Assembly: GCA_963793335.1 (NCBI GenBank)
Contig: CAWBZS010000004.1
Location: 372,001 to 436,000, forward strand
DNA: 64,000 nt
From: Sva-07 sp963793335
Lineage (GTDB): Bacteria > Actinomycetota > Acidimicrobiia > Acidimicrobiales > Ilumatobacteraceae
Reading direction: 5' to 3'
This document shows positions 24,245 to 31,771 of the stretch, one piece after another. The notes beneath the pieces are model-generated. The model was not told the DNA's origin. It did not search any database and saw nothing but the letters and a program-made list of their open reading frames with translations. Both the position numbers and the translations under genes were made by a program. The first letter of the stretch is position 1. Each line of letters starts with the position of its first letter.

Positions 24245-24659
24245 ATGGCTGCCAAGAAGGCTCCCGCGAAGAAGGCGCCTGCGAAGAAGAAGGCTCCGGC
24301 CAAGAAGGCGCCTGCGAAGAAGAAGGCTCCCGCCAAGAAGGCGCCTGCGAAGAAGAAGGCTCCCGCGAAGAAGGCGCCTGCGAAGAAGAAGGCTCCGGCC
24401 AAGAAGGCGCCTGCGAAGAAGAAGGCTCCCGCGAAGAAGGCGCCTGCGAAGAAGAAGGCTCCCGCCGAAGAAGGCGCCTGCGAAGAAGAAGGCTCCCGCC
24501 AAGAAGGCGCCTGCGAAGAAGAAGGCTCCCGCGAAGAAGGCGCCTGCGAAGAAGAAGGCTCCCGCCAAGAAGGCGCCTGCGAAGAAGAAGGCTCCCGCCA
24601 AGAAGGCGCCTGCGAAGAAGAAGGCTCCCGCGAAGAAGGCGCCTGCGAAGAAGCGCTGA
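24245..24659 (+). pseudogene. Lys/Ala/Pro-rich histone H1-like tail protein, with a +1 frameshift in the repeats
   Basis: Starting at ATG 24245 the frame reads repeats of APAKKAPAKKK. At about 24466 one extra base (GCCGAAGAAG in place of GCCAAGAAG or GCGAAGAAG) shifts it into an acidic, Cys-containing reading that runs on to 24976 over the neighbouring gene. Removing that base restores the basic repeats to a natural end, AKKR then stop at 24659, giving 137 residues. Such tails bind DNA nonspecifically and compact the nucleoid. Removing one base at the HU stop would fuse HU and tail into a classic actinobacterial HupB, so the split itself may be an artefact. Confidence 0.7.
24257..24653 (+). 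repeat. about 12 tandem 33-bp repeats encoding APAKKAPAKKK
   Basis: The 33-bp units are nearly identical and differ mainly at one synonymous Ala codon (GCC, GCG or GCT choices). The array has no stop codon in at least three frames. The +1 frame gives Glu-rich, and the antisense gives Phe/Ala/Gly-rich hydrophobic, readings. Confidence 0.92.
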
Positions 24660-24676
24660 ACATCCCGAACACGGTT

Positions 24677-24709
24677 GCGAACGAGGGGCCTGCGGGCTCC
24701 TCGTTTCGC
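24677..24709. terminator. bidirectional terminator between the histone-like tail gene and the PIG-L gene
   Basis: GCGAACGAGG (24677-24686) pairs with CCTCGTTTCGC (24699-24709) with one bulged base. It sits 17 bases after the tail stop and just beyond the end of the convergent deacetylase gene. Confidence 0.6.
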
Positions 24710-24711
24710 GT

Positions 24712-25494
24712 TCAGAGGTCGGTGATGAGCTTGAACACTTCGGCAGACTGCATGTCGAACGGACGGCCGATGTCGCCGAGCCGGTTGCGAATGCGCTGGC
24801 CGAACGCTGCGAGCTGGTCGTCGTCGACCGCCTTCATCGTCGATTCGAACTGGCTCTCGTGGGCTGCGAGCGCGTGCAGTTTGACGTCCACGAAGTCGCT
24901 GACGTCTTCGGCGTGGTCCGGTACGTCGGCCTCCCACAGCAGGAGTGCGTCGGGTCGGTGGTGGGTCAGGCGGTGATCGCGGTAGAAGTGCGGATCGCGA
25001 GCGGCCACGATCCCTTCGCAGGCGAGGAGGCCGGCGTGGCGGTGATCCGGGTGCAGGCGGTACCGCTTCCACGGGTCGTGGCCGAGGATCACCTGCGGCT
25101 GGAGCTCGCGAATGACGCGGGCGACCTCGCTGCGGGTGGCCAGGTCGCTGTCGAGTTCTCCGTCGATGCGGTCGAGGAACCGGACCTCGCCGGCGTTGTC
25201 CCCGGCAAGACGTCGCGCTGCCTCGCGCTGTTCGATCTGACGACGGGCGGCGAGCGCCTCGACGTCGACATCTGGATCCCAGGTGCCCTTCGATCCGTCG
25301 GTGCACACGAGATGGTGGACGACACACCCCTCGCTGGCCCACTTCGCGAGCACACCGCCGGCGCCGAACTCGACGTCGTCGGGGTGAGCTCCGATCGCCA
25401 GCGCCGAGGCCGGGGTGGCCATGTCGACCGTCACGGCGATGGGGGCGTGTGCAACGGTCGAGTGGACCGGTTGACCGGGTTCGTTGGCAGCCAT
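24712..25494 (-). CDS. PIG-L (LmbE-like) deacetylase
   Basis: 260-residue zinc-dependent N-acetylglucosamine-type deacetylase. IGAHPDDVEFGAGGVLAKW holds the AHPDD metal and base motif, and a later HPDHRHAG supplies the third zinc ligand. The family includes MshB (mycothiol) and N-acetyl sugar deacetylases; this one lacks the longer MshB/Mca features and its substrate is open. The start is uncertain. ATG 25494 has a GAGGTG Shine-Dalgarno but overlaps cofC by 64 bases, while ATG 25422 follows the cofC stop by 8 bases and begins MATPASALAIGAHPDD. Confidence 0.83.
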   Translation of the reverse strand: MAANEPGQPVHSTVAHAPIAVTVDMATPASALAIGAHPDDVEFGAGGVLAKWASEGCVVHHLVCTDGSKGTWDPDVDVEALAARRQIEQREAARRLAGDNAGEVRFLDRIDGELDSDLATRSEVARVIRELQPQVILGHDPWKRYRLHPDHRHAGLLACEGIVAARDPHFYRDHRLTHHRPDALLLWEADVPDHAEDVSDFVDVKLHALAAHESQFESTMKAVDDDQLAAFGQRIRNRLGDIGRPFDMQSAEVFKLITDL

Positions 25495-26087
25495 GGTGGG
25501 AGCACCTCGCGAATCAATGGGTGGGCGAGATCTCGCGCGGTGTCGAGATCGAGTGACAGATGTGGATCGGACCGAACTTCCACCGCGACCGCCGAGCGTT
25601 CCGGCTCGCTGGTGAGCAGCAACGCTTGCGCGAGGTGTCGACTGAACGAACCGCCTCCGTAGGACGCGCGTATCGCGTGGGTCGTGGGGAACGACATGAC
25701 GTTGGTGCCGTCGTGTCGTCGGTCGGGAACGAGCGTGACTGCGCCGGGGCGCACGACGTCGAGCAATCGTTCGGGGCGTGCCAGGTCGGCGTGACTCACG
25801 ACCACGTGCTCGAACCCATCGGCGGTGATGCGTTCCACCCCGTCGTCGACGGCGCCGTTGAGACCGAGGCCCGCACCCCAGATCACCTGTGCGCCCATCC
25901 GCTGTGCCCACGCAGCCACCCCGTCGTCGTCACAGGCAACGAACGTGGGAATCTCGGCGACCACGTCGAGGACGCCGCTCGCCATCCACTCCGCGAGTCG
26001 GGCCCGGTCAGGGTCGGCGAGCACGCCCCTCAGGCGGCCTTTGGCAGCCGAGAATCGCTTGACCGGGACCAGGACGGCGAGATGCAC
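25431..26087 (-). CDS. cofC: 2-phospholactate/phosphoenolpyruvate guanylyltransferase (F420 biosynthesis)
   Basis: 218 residues. AVLVPVKRFSAAKGRL at the N-terminus is the nucleotidyltransferase loop of CofC/FbiD, which activates phosphoenolpyruvate or 2-phospholactate with GTP for coenzyme F420. VVSHADLARP and TLVPDRRHDGTNVM match the family metal and substrate loops. Divergent linkage to gpsA parallels Rv2983/gpdA2 in M. tuberculosis. GTG 26087 is preferred to GTG 26096 because TACAGT ends 7 bases before it. The C-terminal 20 residues are Pro/Thr-rich and atypical, overlapping a possible start of the next gene. Confidence 0.88.
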   Translation of the reverse strand: MHLAVLVPVKRFSAAKGRLRGVLADPDRARLAEWMASGVLDVVAEIPTFVACDDDGVAAWAQRMGAQVIWGAGLGLNGAVDDGVERITADGFEHVVVSHADLARPERLLDVVRPGAVTLVPDRRHDGTNVMSFPTTHAIRASYGGGSFSRHLAQALLLTSEPERSAVAVEVRSDPHLSLDLDTARDLAHPLIREVLPPWLPTNPVNRSTRPLHTPPSP

Positions 26088-26094
26088 TGGGGTC

Positions 26095-26100
26095 ACTGTA
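26095..26100 (-). promoter_or_regulatory. -10 box (TACAGT) of cofC
   Basis: TACAGT ends 7 bases before the GTG at 26087. The longer GTG start would lie inside this box. Confidence 0.45.
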
Positions 26101-26132
26101 GGAGGGCAAGGGAGTCGGTGACGACGCCGCAG

Positions 26133-26138
26133 TATGGT
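26133..26138 (+). promoter_or_regulatory. possible -10 box (TATGGT) of gpsA
   Basis: TATGGT lies about 75 bases before the gpsA ATG, which itself has an AGGGGA Shine-Dalgarno. A leadered transcript divergent from leaderless cofC is inferred. Confidence 0.3.
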
Positions 26139-26213
26139 GATGTGCGCCGCAACGGCAGACCGGTCGACCACATCTCGGCGGCTGCGGGCACTGCGTGAAC
26201 AGGGGACGATGCA

Positions 26214-27221
26214 ATGGGGACAGCAGACATCAACGTGACCGTCATCGGCGCGGGCTCGTGGGGGACCACCGTCGCCGCGCTCGCTGCGGTGAACACGCCG
26301 ACGGTGCTCTGGGCGCGCCGCTCGTCGTTGGCTGAGGAGATCAACGCCTCGCACGTCAACGCCGAGTACCTCCCCACGTTCACGTTGCCCGACGAACTCC
26401 GCGCCACCGATTCGCTGGCCGACGCGGTTGCCCATGCGGACGTCGTCGTGATGGCGGTGCCGTCGCATGGGTACCGAGATGTCGCCACCGAAGCAGCAGC
26501 GTCGATTCGCCCGTGGGTGCCCATCGTGTCGCTGTCGAAGGGGCTGGAGCGCACCTCGCTGAAGCGGATGAGCGAGGTGTCTGCCGACGCGATGCCGGGA
26601 CATCCGGTCGCAGTGCTCACGGGGCCGAACCTCGCAAAGGAGATCCTCGGGGGGCAGCCGGCGGCGAGCGTCGTCGCGATCGACGACCTCACGATCGCCA
26701 CCGAACTGCAGCGCATCTTCAGTCGTCCGAGCCTCCGCGTGTACACCAATGCCGATGTCGTCGGCTGCGAGGTGGCCGGGGTGGTCAAGAACGTCATCGC
26801 GATCGCTGCCGGAATGGCGGAAGGGATGGGATTCGGCGACAACACCCGCGCCACGCTGATCACGCGTGGGCTCGCCGAGATGACCCGTCTCGGCGTGGCG
26901 ATGGGCGGTCATCCCGAGACGTTTGCGGGGCTCGCTGGGATGGGCGACCTGATCGCCACGTGCTCATCGAAGCAGAGCCGCAACAACCAGGTGGGGCTGC
27001 AGTTGGGGCAGGGCAAGACGATCGAGGACATCTTGGCCGCCACCAACATGGTGGCCGAGGGCGTGAAGTCGTCGCCGAGCGTGCTCGACCTCGCACGCCG
27101 GTACGGTGTCGAGATGCCGATCACCGAACAGGTTGTCGCCGTCTGCCACGAGCACCGTCCCGCTCCGGACGCGCTGGCTGCGTTGATGCAGCGCAGCCGC
27201 AAGAGCGAATTCGACGCGTGA
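26214..27221 (+). CDS. gpsA: glycerol-3-phosphate dehydrogenase [NAD(P)+]
   Basis: 335-residue enzyme making sn-glycerol-3-phosphate from dihydroxyacetone phosphate for phospholipids. VIGAGSWGTTVAALAA at the N-terminus is the Rossmann loop. TGPNLAKEI near 140, VVKNVIAIAAGMAEGMGFGDN near 190 (catalytic Lys) and AGMGDLIATCSS near 243 match the family. It is divergent from cofC. Its last codons overlap the next gene in GTGA, and an unknown gene and rnhB follow in the same run. A catabolic GlpD is encoded at 58-59.7 kb. Confidence 0.95.
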   Translation: MGTADINVTVIGAGSWGTTVAALAAVNTPTVLWARRSSLAEEINASHVNAEYLPTFTLPDELRATDSLADAVAHADVVVMAVPSHGYRDVATEAAASIRPWVPIVSLSKGLERTSLKRMSEVSADAMPGHPVAVLTGPNLAKEILGGQPAASVVAIDDLTIATELQRIFSRPSLRVYTNADVVGCEVAGVVKNVIAIAAGMAEGMGFGDNTRATLITRGLAEMTRLGVAMGGHPETFAGLAGMGDLIATCSSKQSRNNQVGLQLGQGKTIEDILAATNMVAEGVKSSPSVLDLARRYGVEMPITEQVVAVCHEHRPAPDALAALMQRSRKSEFDA

Positions 27222-28488
27222 CGGCCGAGCCGACCTCGGACACGCTGATCGACGCCGACACGCTGGTCGGGGTCACCGGTGCCGCCTGCCGGGCGCTCGT
27301 GTCGCCATGTGGTGACGTGATCCCCTTGCGCGGTCTCGCCGACGATGTCGCGTTGCAGTGGTACATCGCCGCCGAGGATCGATGGCACGTTCCCGCCGGC
27401 GAGCCGGCGATCCGTCAACACCGCATCGAAGGCGCCCCGGTGACCGAAACCCGGCTGAAGGTGCCCGAGGGCGACGCGGTGCAACGGGTCTGGTCGGTGC
27501 CCGATGCCGGCGGCCTCACCGTGATCGAGGTCGAGAACCAGTCGGCGCTGCCGTTCGCCGTTGCGTTCACCGGTCCACGTGTGCTCACCGAGCGGCCGCC
27601 GGCCGACGTCCCGATCGAGGGCATCGAGTTGCCGGGCGACGCGATCGTGCTCCCGTCGCTCACAGCGCCTCGATCCGTGTGGCGATCCCGCACGATCCCG
27701 CTCGCTTCTCGACCTGGGCGCTGCCGACGCTGTCGCCGGCGATGGCGATCGTCCGCGGCTGGGAGATGGTGGCCCACCGTGCCAGCAGGCTGGTGCTGCC
27801 CGATGCTGGGCTCGGCGAAGCCGTGACCGCGGCGCGCGCCGACCTGCTCCTCGCAGGCCCCGTCGCTCTGGACGACGACCCGATCGGGTTCCTGCTCGAC
27901 GTCGCCGAGCTCGGACGGTTGGGCGACGACGCGGATGCCTGGATGCCCGAGATCGTCGAACCGATTGCCTCGATCGCTCGCCTCGACGACGATGAAGTGG
28001 ATCTCGCCCTCCGCGCGTGCGAGCGCCTTGCCCTGTCGGCCGACGACGAACGTGCGGCCGGCGACATCGCTCGAGTCCGTGCTCGGCGGGTGCGAGATGG
28101 GCATGCGTCGGTCCTCGCGCCGAGTGCCCCGAGTTCGTTCTCCGGTCTTCGACAGGGAGCATCGGTCGGACGATTCGTCGCGCAGGTCGAGCAACGGATC
28201 GCCGACGAGGGGCGATTGCTGCCGCTCGGCATCCCGCGCCGCTGGCTCGGATCCAACTTCGAGGTACACGGGGTCCCGACCGGGCCGCGGTCGACGGTCG
28301 GTTTCGCCGTGCGCTGGCATGGGGAGCGCCCTGCCGTGCTGTGGGAGCAGCAGGGAGCCCCGCAAGTACTCACCGCACCCAAGGTCGACCCGGAGTGGTC
28401 GAGCCGGGCGCCGTCGGGGGAGTCGCTGTGGGCGGCGCCGCCTCAGCCGACGCGAATCGGCGTCAGCATCGATCCGATCGTGCCGTGA
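27218..28488 (+). pseudogene. conserved-looking protein of unknown function, broken by one missing base
   Basis: I do not recognise the family. The first part (VTAEPTSDTLIDADTLVGVTG) runs to about 27652, then the protein continues in another frame (VAHSASIRVAIPHDPARFSTW) to 28488. One missing C in the CCC run at 27652-27654 explains it. Restored length is 423 residues, with no signal peptide or membrane helix. It is Trp/Pro-rich, strand-rich in the first 150 residues (an Ig-like or trehalase-N-like feel, unproven) and helical afterwards. It overlaps gpsA at the start and rnhB at the end (GTGA both times), so it sits in an operon between them. Confidence 0.6.
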
Positions 28489-29192
28489 CCTCGACGCGCG
28501 GCCGGCGCAGCACCCGACCATCGAAGAAGCGTGCGCCGACGCGTGCGATCGAGAAGGAGATGTGGGAGCGGGGCCACGACCTCGTGGTCGGGATCGATGA
28601 GGTCGGCCGCGGTGCGTGGGCGGGGCCGTTGTCGGTCGGAGCCGCAGTCCTGCCGCGCGATACGCGCGTCAACGGGGTGCGCGACTCCAAGCTGCTCACC
28701 GAACGTGAGCGTGAGGCACTCTTCGACAAGCTCACCGAGTGGTGCGTTGCGTGGGCGGTCGGCTCGGCAACACAGGACGAGTGTGACCACCTGGGGATGT
28801 CGGCAGCGCAGAAGTTGGCGGCTCGACGGGCGATCGACGGGCTCGGGGTCGCCCCCGATGTGGCCGTCACCGACGGGACGTGGGACTTCGTGTCGCCGAG
28901 CGTTCCGAACGTCGAGTTGGCAGTGAAGGCCGATCTGCGCTGTCTGAGTGTGGCGACGGCGAGCATTCTCGCGAAGGTCGTCCGCGACCGTGAGATGCGC
29001 GCGCACGCGGAGAGTTACCCGCACTGGTCGTTCGACACCAACAAGGGGTACCCCTGTCCGCTGCACAAGGCGGCGCTGCTGGGGTACGGCCCGTCGGCGA
29101 TCCATCGCCGTAGCTGGGTCTTCATGGACCACTACGTGCCGTGGAGCGCAATCCGCCGAACCCCTCCCGGCGGCCAGTCGGCTCTCTTCTGA
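28485..29192 (+). CDS. rnhB: ribonuclease HII
   Basis: 235-residue nuclease cutting RNA in RNA-DNA hybrids and at single ribonucleotides in DNA. VVGIDEVGRGAWAGPL near residues 34-49 holds the catalytic Asp-Glu pair and the GRG loop. VRDSKLLTEREREALF and TASILAKVVRDREM follow, and the Asp of VAVTDGTWDF completes the site. About 28 basic residues precede the domain. The GTG start overlaps the upstream stop. It ends one base before the convergent otsA. Confidence 0.94.
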   Translation: MTSTRGRRSTRPSKKRAPTRAIEKEMWERGHDLVVGIDEVGRGAWAGPLSVGAAVLPRDTRVNGVRDSKLLTEREREALFDKLTEWCVAWAVGSATQDECDHLGMSAAQKLAARRAIDGLGVAPDVAVTDGTWDFVSPSVPNVELAVKADLRCLSVATASILAKVVRDREMRAHAESYPHWSFDTNKGYPCPLHKAALLGYGPSAIHRRSWVFMDHYVPWSAIRRTPPGGQSALF

Positions 29193-30608
29193 TCAGGTCG
29201 TGGCGGTGAGCTGTGCCAGAAAGCGATCGGCCCAGCCCTGGACGTCGCTCTTGCGGATCTGATCGCGCAGGCCGGCCATCCGGGCTCGCCGCTCGTGGCG
29301 GTGCATCTCGACGGCCGTGACGATCGCCTGCTGCAGCGCATGGTCGTCGTGGGGGTTGACCTGGACGGCATCGGTGAGCTCGTCGGCGGCACCGGCGAAC
29401 TCCGACAGCACGAGCACGCCGTCACCGTCGATGTGCGACGCCGCGTACTCCTTGGCCACGAGGTTCATGCCGTCTCGGAACGGGGTGACGAGCATGACGT
29501 CGCCGGCCCGGTAGAGCGCGATCAGCTCGTCGAACGGGAGTGTCTGATACAGGTAGTGCACCACGGGCAGCCCGATGCGGCTGTAGCGACCGTTGATCTC
29601 GCCCACGAGGCGTTCCACCTCATGGCGCTCGTCCTGATAGTGCTCGACGGCTTCCCGGGTGGGTGTGGCGACTTGCACCATCACGTGACGTTCAGGGTCG
29701 AGCTCACCTGACTCGAGCAGGGCGGCGAAGGCTTTGAGACGCAGCCCGATGCCCTTGGTGTAGTCGAGGCGATCGACGCCGAGCAGGATCACCTCGGGGT
29801 CGCCGAGCCGAGCGCGGATCTGGCTCATTCGCTGGCGGGTGGCCCGACCGGCCGCGGTCGCCTCGACGTCGCCGACGTCGATCGAGATCGGGAATGTGCC
29901 GACACTCGTGGTGTGGGTGGGATTGTCGATCACGTTGTCGTGTGCGTCGACGCCGGCCAATTCGTGTGCTGCGGCGACGAAGTTCGCCGCGTCCTTCGGG
30001 CGCTGGAAGCCGACGAGATCGCACCCGAGCAAGCCGTTGACCACCTCGGAGCGCCAGGGCAGACGGGAGAACAGCTCGTACGGCGGAAACGGGATGTGCA
30101 GGAAGAACCCGATGGTGATGTCCGAGCGCCGCTCGCGCAGCAACTGAGGTACCAACTGCAGTTGGTAGTCGTGGATCCACACCAGGGCGTCCGGCGGAGC
30201 GATCTCGGCCAACGCGACCGCGAAACGTTCGTTGACCGCCCGATAGGCATCCCACTGTTCGCTGGAGTACGTCGACTCGCGCAGCGCGTCGTGATACAGC
30301 GGCCAGAGGGCATCGTTGGAGAAGCCCTCGTAGTACAGCTCGATCTCCTCCGTGGTGATCGGCACGGGGTGGAGGTCGACGCCCTCGACCTCGAAGGGGT
30401 CGGTGTGATCGTCGGAATTGCCGGTCCATCCCACCCAGATGCCACCGCTGTCGCGCAGCATCGGGAGCAGGGCGCGCACCAGGCCACCGGGACTCGCCGT
30501 CCAGCCATCGTCGGAACGCATCACCGGCAGCCGGTTGGCGGCGACCACGATCGGCCGGTCGATCGTCGGCGACTCCTGGGGGTCGGCGAAGTCGGGGGGC
30601 AGGCTCAT
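29193..30608 (-). CDS. otsA: alpha,alpha-trehalose-phosphate synthase (UDP/GDP-glucose)
   Basis: 471-residue GT20 enzyme making trehalose-6-phosphate. VAANRLPVMRSDDGW near the N-terminus, GGLVRALLPML, VWIHDYQLQLVP near 145, LGVDRLDYTKGIGLRL near 250-265 and ALVTPFRDGMNLVAKEY-type residues near 360 (VMLVTPFRDGMNLVAKEY) are all family motifs. Length is typical. No otsB phosphatase is in the window, so that partner must lie elsewhere. Its ATG overlaps the stop of the upstream cystathionine enzyme gene (ATGA). Confidence 0.95.
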   Translation of the reverse strand: MSLPPDFADPQESPTIDRPIVVAANRLPVMRSDDGWTASPGGLVRALLPMLRDSGGIWVGWTGNSDDHTDPFEVEGVDLHPVPITTEEIELYYEGFSNDALWPLYHDALRESTYSSEQWDAYRAVNERFAVALAEIAPPDALVWIHDYQLQLVPQLLRERRSDITIGFFLHIPFPPYELFSRLPWRSEVVNGLLGCDLVGFQRPKDAANFVAAAHELAGVDAHDNVIDNPTHTTSVGTFPISIDVGDVEATAAGRATRQRMSQIRARLGDPEVILLGVDRLDYTKGIGLRLKAFAALLESGELDPERHVMVQVATPTREAVEHYQDERHEVERLVGEINGRYSRIGLPVVHYLYQTLPFDELIALYRAGDVMLVTPFRDGMNLVAKEYAASHIDGDGVLVLSEFAGAADELTDAVQVNPHDDHALQQAIVTAVEMHRHERRARMAGLRDQIRKSDVQGWADRFLAQLTATT

Positions 30609-31771
30609 CCGACTCGATCGAGGGCTTGTTCGAGATCGGCGACCAGATCGGCGGAGTCCTCGATTCCGACCGACAGGCGCACCAGATTGTCGGGCACCTC
30701 CAGCGGCGAGCCAGCAGCAGACGCATGGGTCATCGCTCCAGGGTGCTCGATCAAACTCTCGACGGCGCCGAGCGATTCGGCGAGGGTGAAGATCTCGGTG
30801 GAGTCGGCGACGTTCATCGCTGCCTGCATGCCCGCTTTGACCGTGAACGAAACCATCCCGCCGAAGTCGCTCATCTGCTTCGCTGCTGCACCGTGCCCGG
30901 GGTGATCGGGAAGCTGCGGGTAGAGCACCCGCTCGACCGCACGGTGGCCGCTGAGCAGGTCGACCACGGCGCGAGCGTTCTCGCAGTGGCGGTCCATCCG
31001 CACGGCCAGCGTCTTGACGCCGCGCAGCACGAGGTAGCAGTCGAACGGCGCCGGTACCGCCCCGGCAGCGTTCTGCGTGAACCGCAATCGGTCGGCCAGG
31101 TCCGGGTCGTCGACCGCGACGAAACCGCCGAGCACATCGCTGTGCCCACCCAGGTACTTGGTGGCCGAATGCACCACGATGTGAGCACCGAGCGTGAGCG
31201 GTTGTTGCAGGTAGGGCGTGGCGAAGGTGTTGTCGACCACCACGATCGCGCCGTGCGCTCGCCCGATCTCGGCGATCGCCTCGATGTCGAAACAGGTGAG
31301 GAGCGGGTTGGTGGGCGTTTCGAGCCAGACCATGCCGACGTCATCGGGCCAGTTCGCCTGCAGCGCCTCGAGGTCGGTGAGGTCGACGGCGGTCCACGGG
31401 AAGCCGAGTGGCTCCCACACCTTGGAGATCAGTCGGAACGTGCCGCCGTACGCGTCGTTGCCCAGCAGGATCCGTTGGCCGGGACGCAACAGCCGCAGGA
31501 TGTTGTCCTCGGCGGCGAGCCCGCTCGCGAATGCGAGGCCGTGGGTCGCGTGTTCGAGCGATGCGACCTGAGTCTCGAGCGCCGAGCGTGTGGGATTGCC
31601 CGACCGCGAGTACTCGAAGCCCTTGTGGCCGCCGACGCCGTCTTGGGCAAAGGTGGTCGACAGCGAGATCGGGGTCACCACCGCACCGGTGGTGGGCTCG
31701 GGGTCTTGTCCGGCGTGGATGGCGCGTGTCGAGAATCCGTGGCCGGCAACGGTGTCGTCGAGGTCACCCAT
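30605..31771 (-). CDS. metB: cystathionine gamma-synthase or gamma-lyase (PLP)
   Basis: 388-residue PLP enzyme of the Cys/Met metabolism family. The N-terminal STRAIHAGQDPEPTTGAVV, SRSGNPTR, LAFASGLAAEDN and the PLP-lysine region VVHSATKYLGGHSDVLGG near 200 are intact. Synthase and gamma-lyase cannot be separated by sequence alone. Adjacency to cystathionine beta-synthase suggests the reverse transsulfuration direction, homocysteine to cysteine (inference). It has an AGGAGGA Shine-Dalgarno and overlaps the end of cbs by 8 bases. Precursor supply for mycothiol is a plausible use, since mca is present. Confidence 0.92.
   Translation of the reverse strand: MGDLDDTVAGHGFSTRAIHAGQDPEPTTGAVVTPISLSTTFAQDGVGGHKGFEYSRSGNPTRSALETQVASLEHATHGLAFASGLAAEDNILRLLRPGQRILLGNDAYGGTFRLISKVWEPLGFPWTAVDLTDLEALQANWPDDVGMVWLETPTNPLLTCFDIEAIAEIGRAHGAIVVVDNTFATPYLQQPLTLGAHIVVHSATKYLGGHSDVLGGFVAVDDPDLADRLRFTQNAAGAVPAPFDCYLVLRGVKTLAVRMDRHCENARAVVDLLSGHRAVERVLYPQLPDHPGHGAAAKQMSDFGGMVSFTVKAGMQAAMNVADSTEIFTLAESLGAVESLIEHPGAMTHASAAGSPLEVPDNLVRLSVGIEDSADLVADLEQALDRVG

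Noticed and set aside
24257..24653. CRISPR-like regular repeats
   Set aside because: The 33-bp units are contiguous with no spacers and encode a low-complexity protein; no cas genes are nearby.
24465..24976. Acidic, Cys-containing continuation of the histone-like tail
   Set aside because: It appears only after a one-base insertion. The basic frame resumes and ends at a natural AKKR stop if the base is removed.
24227..25342. Antisense frame giving Phe/Ala/Gly-rich hydrophobic repeats
   Set aside because: It is the reverse complement of the Lys/Ala/Pro repeat array followed by antisense of the PIG-L gene; no start signal or family.
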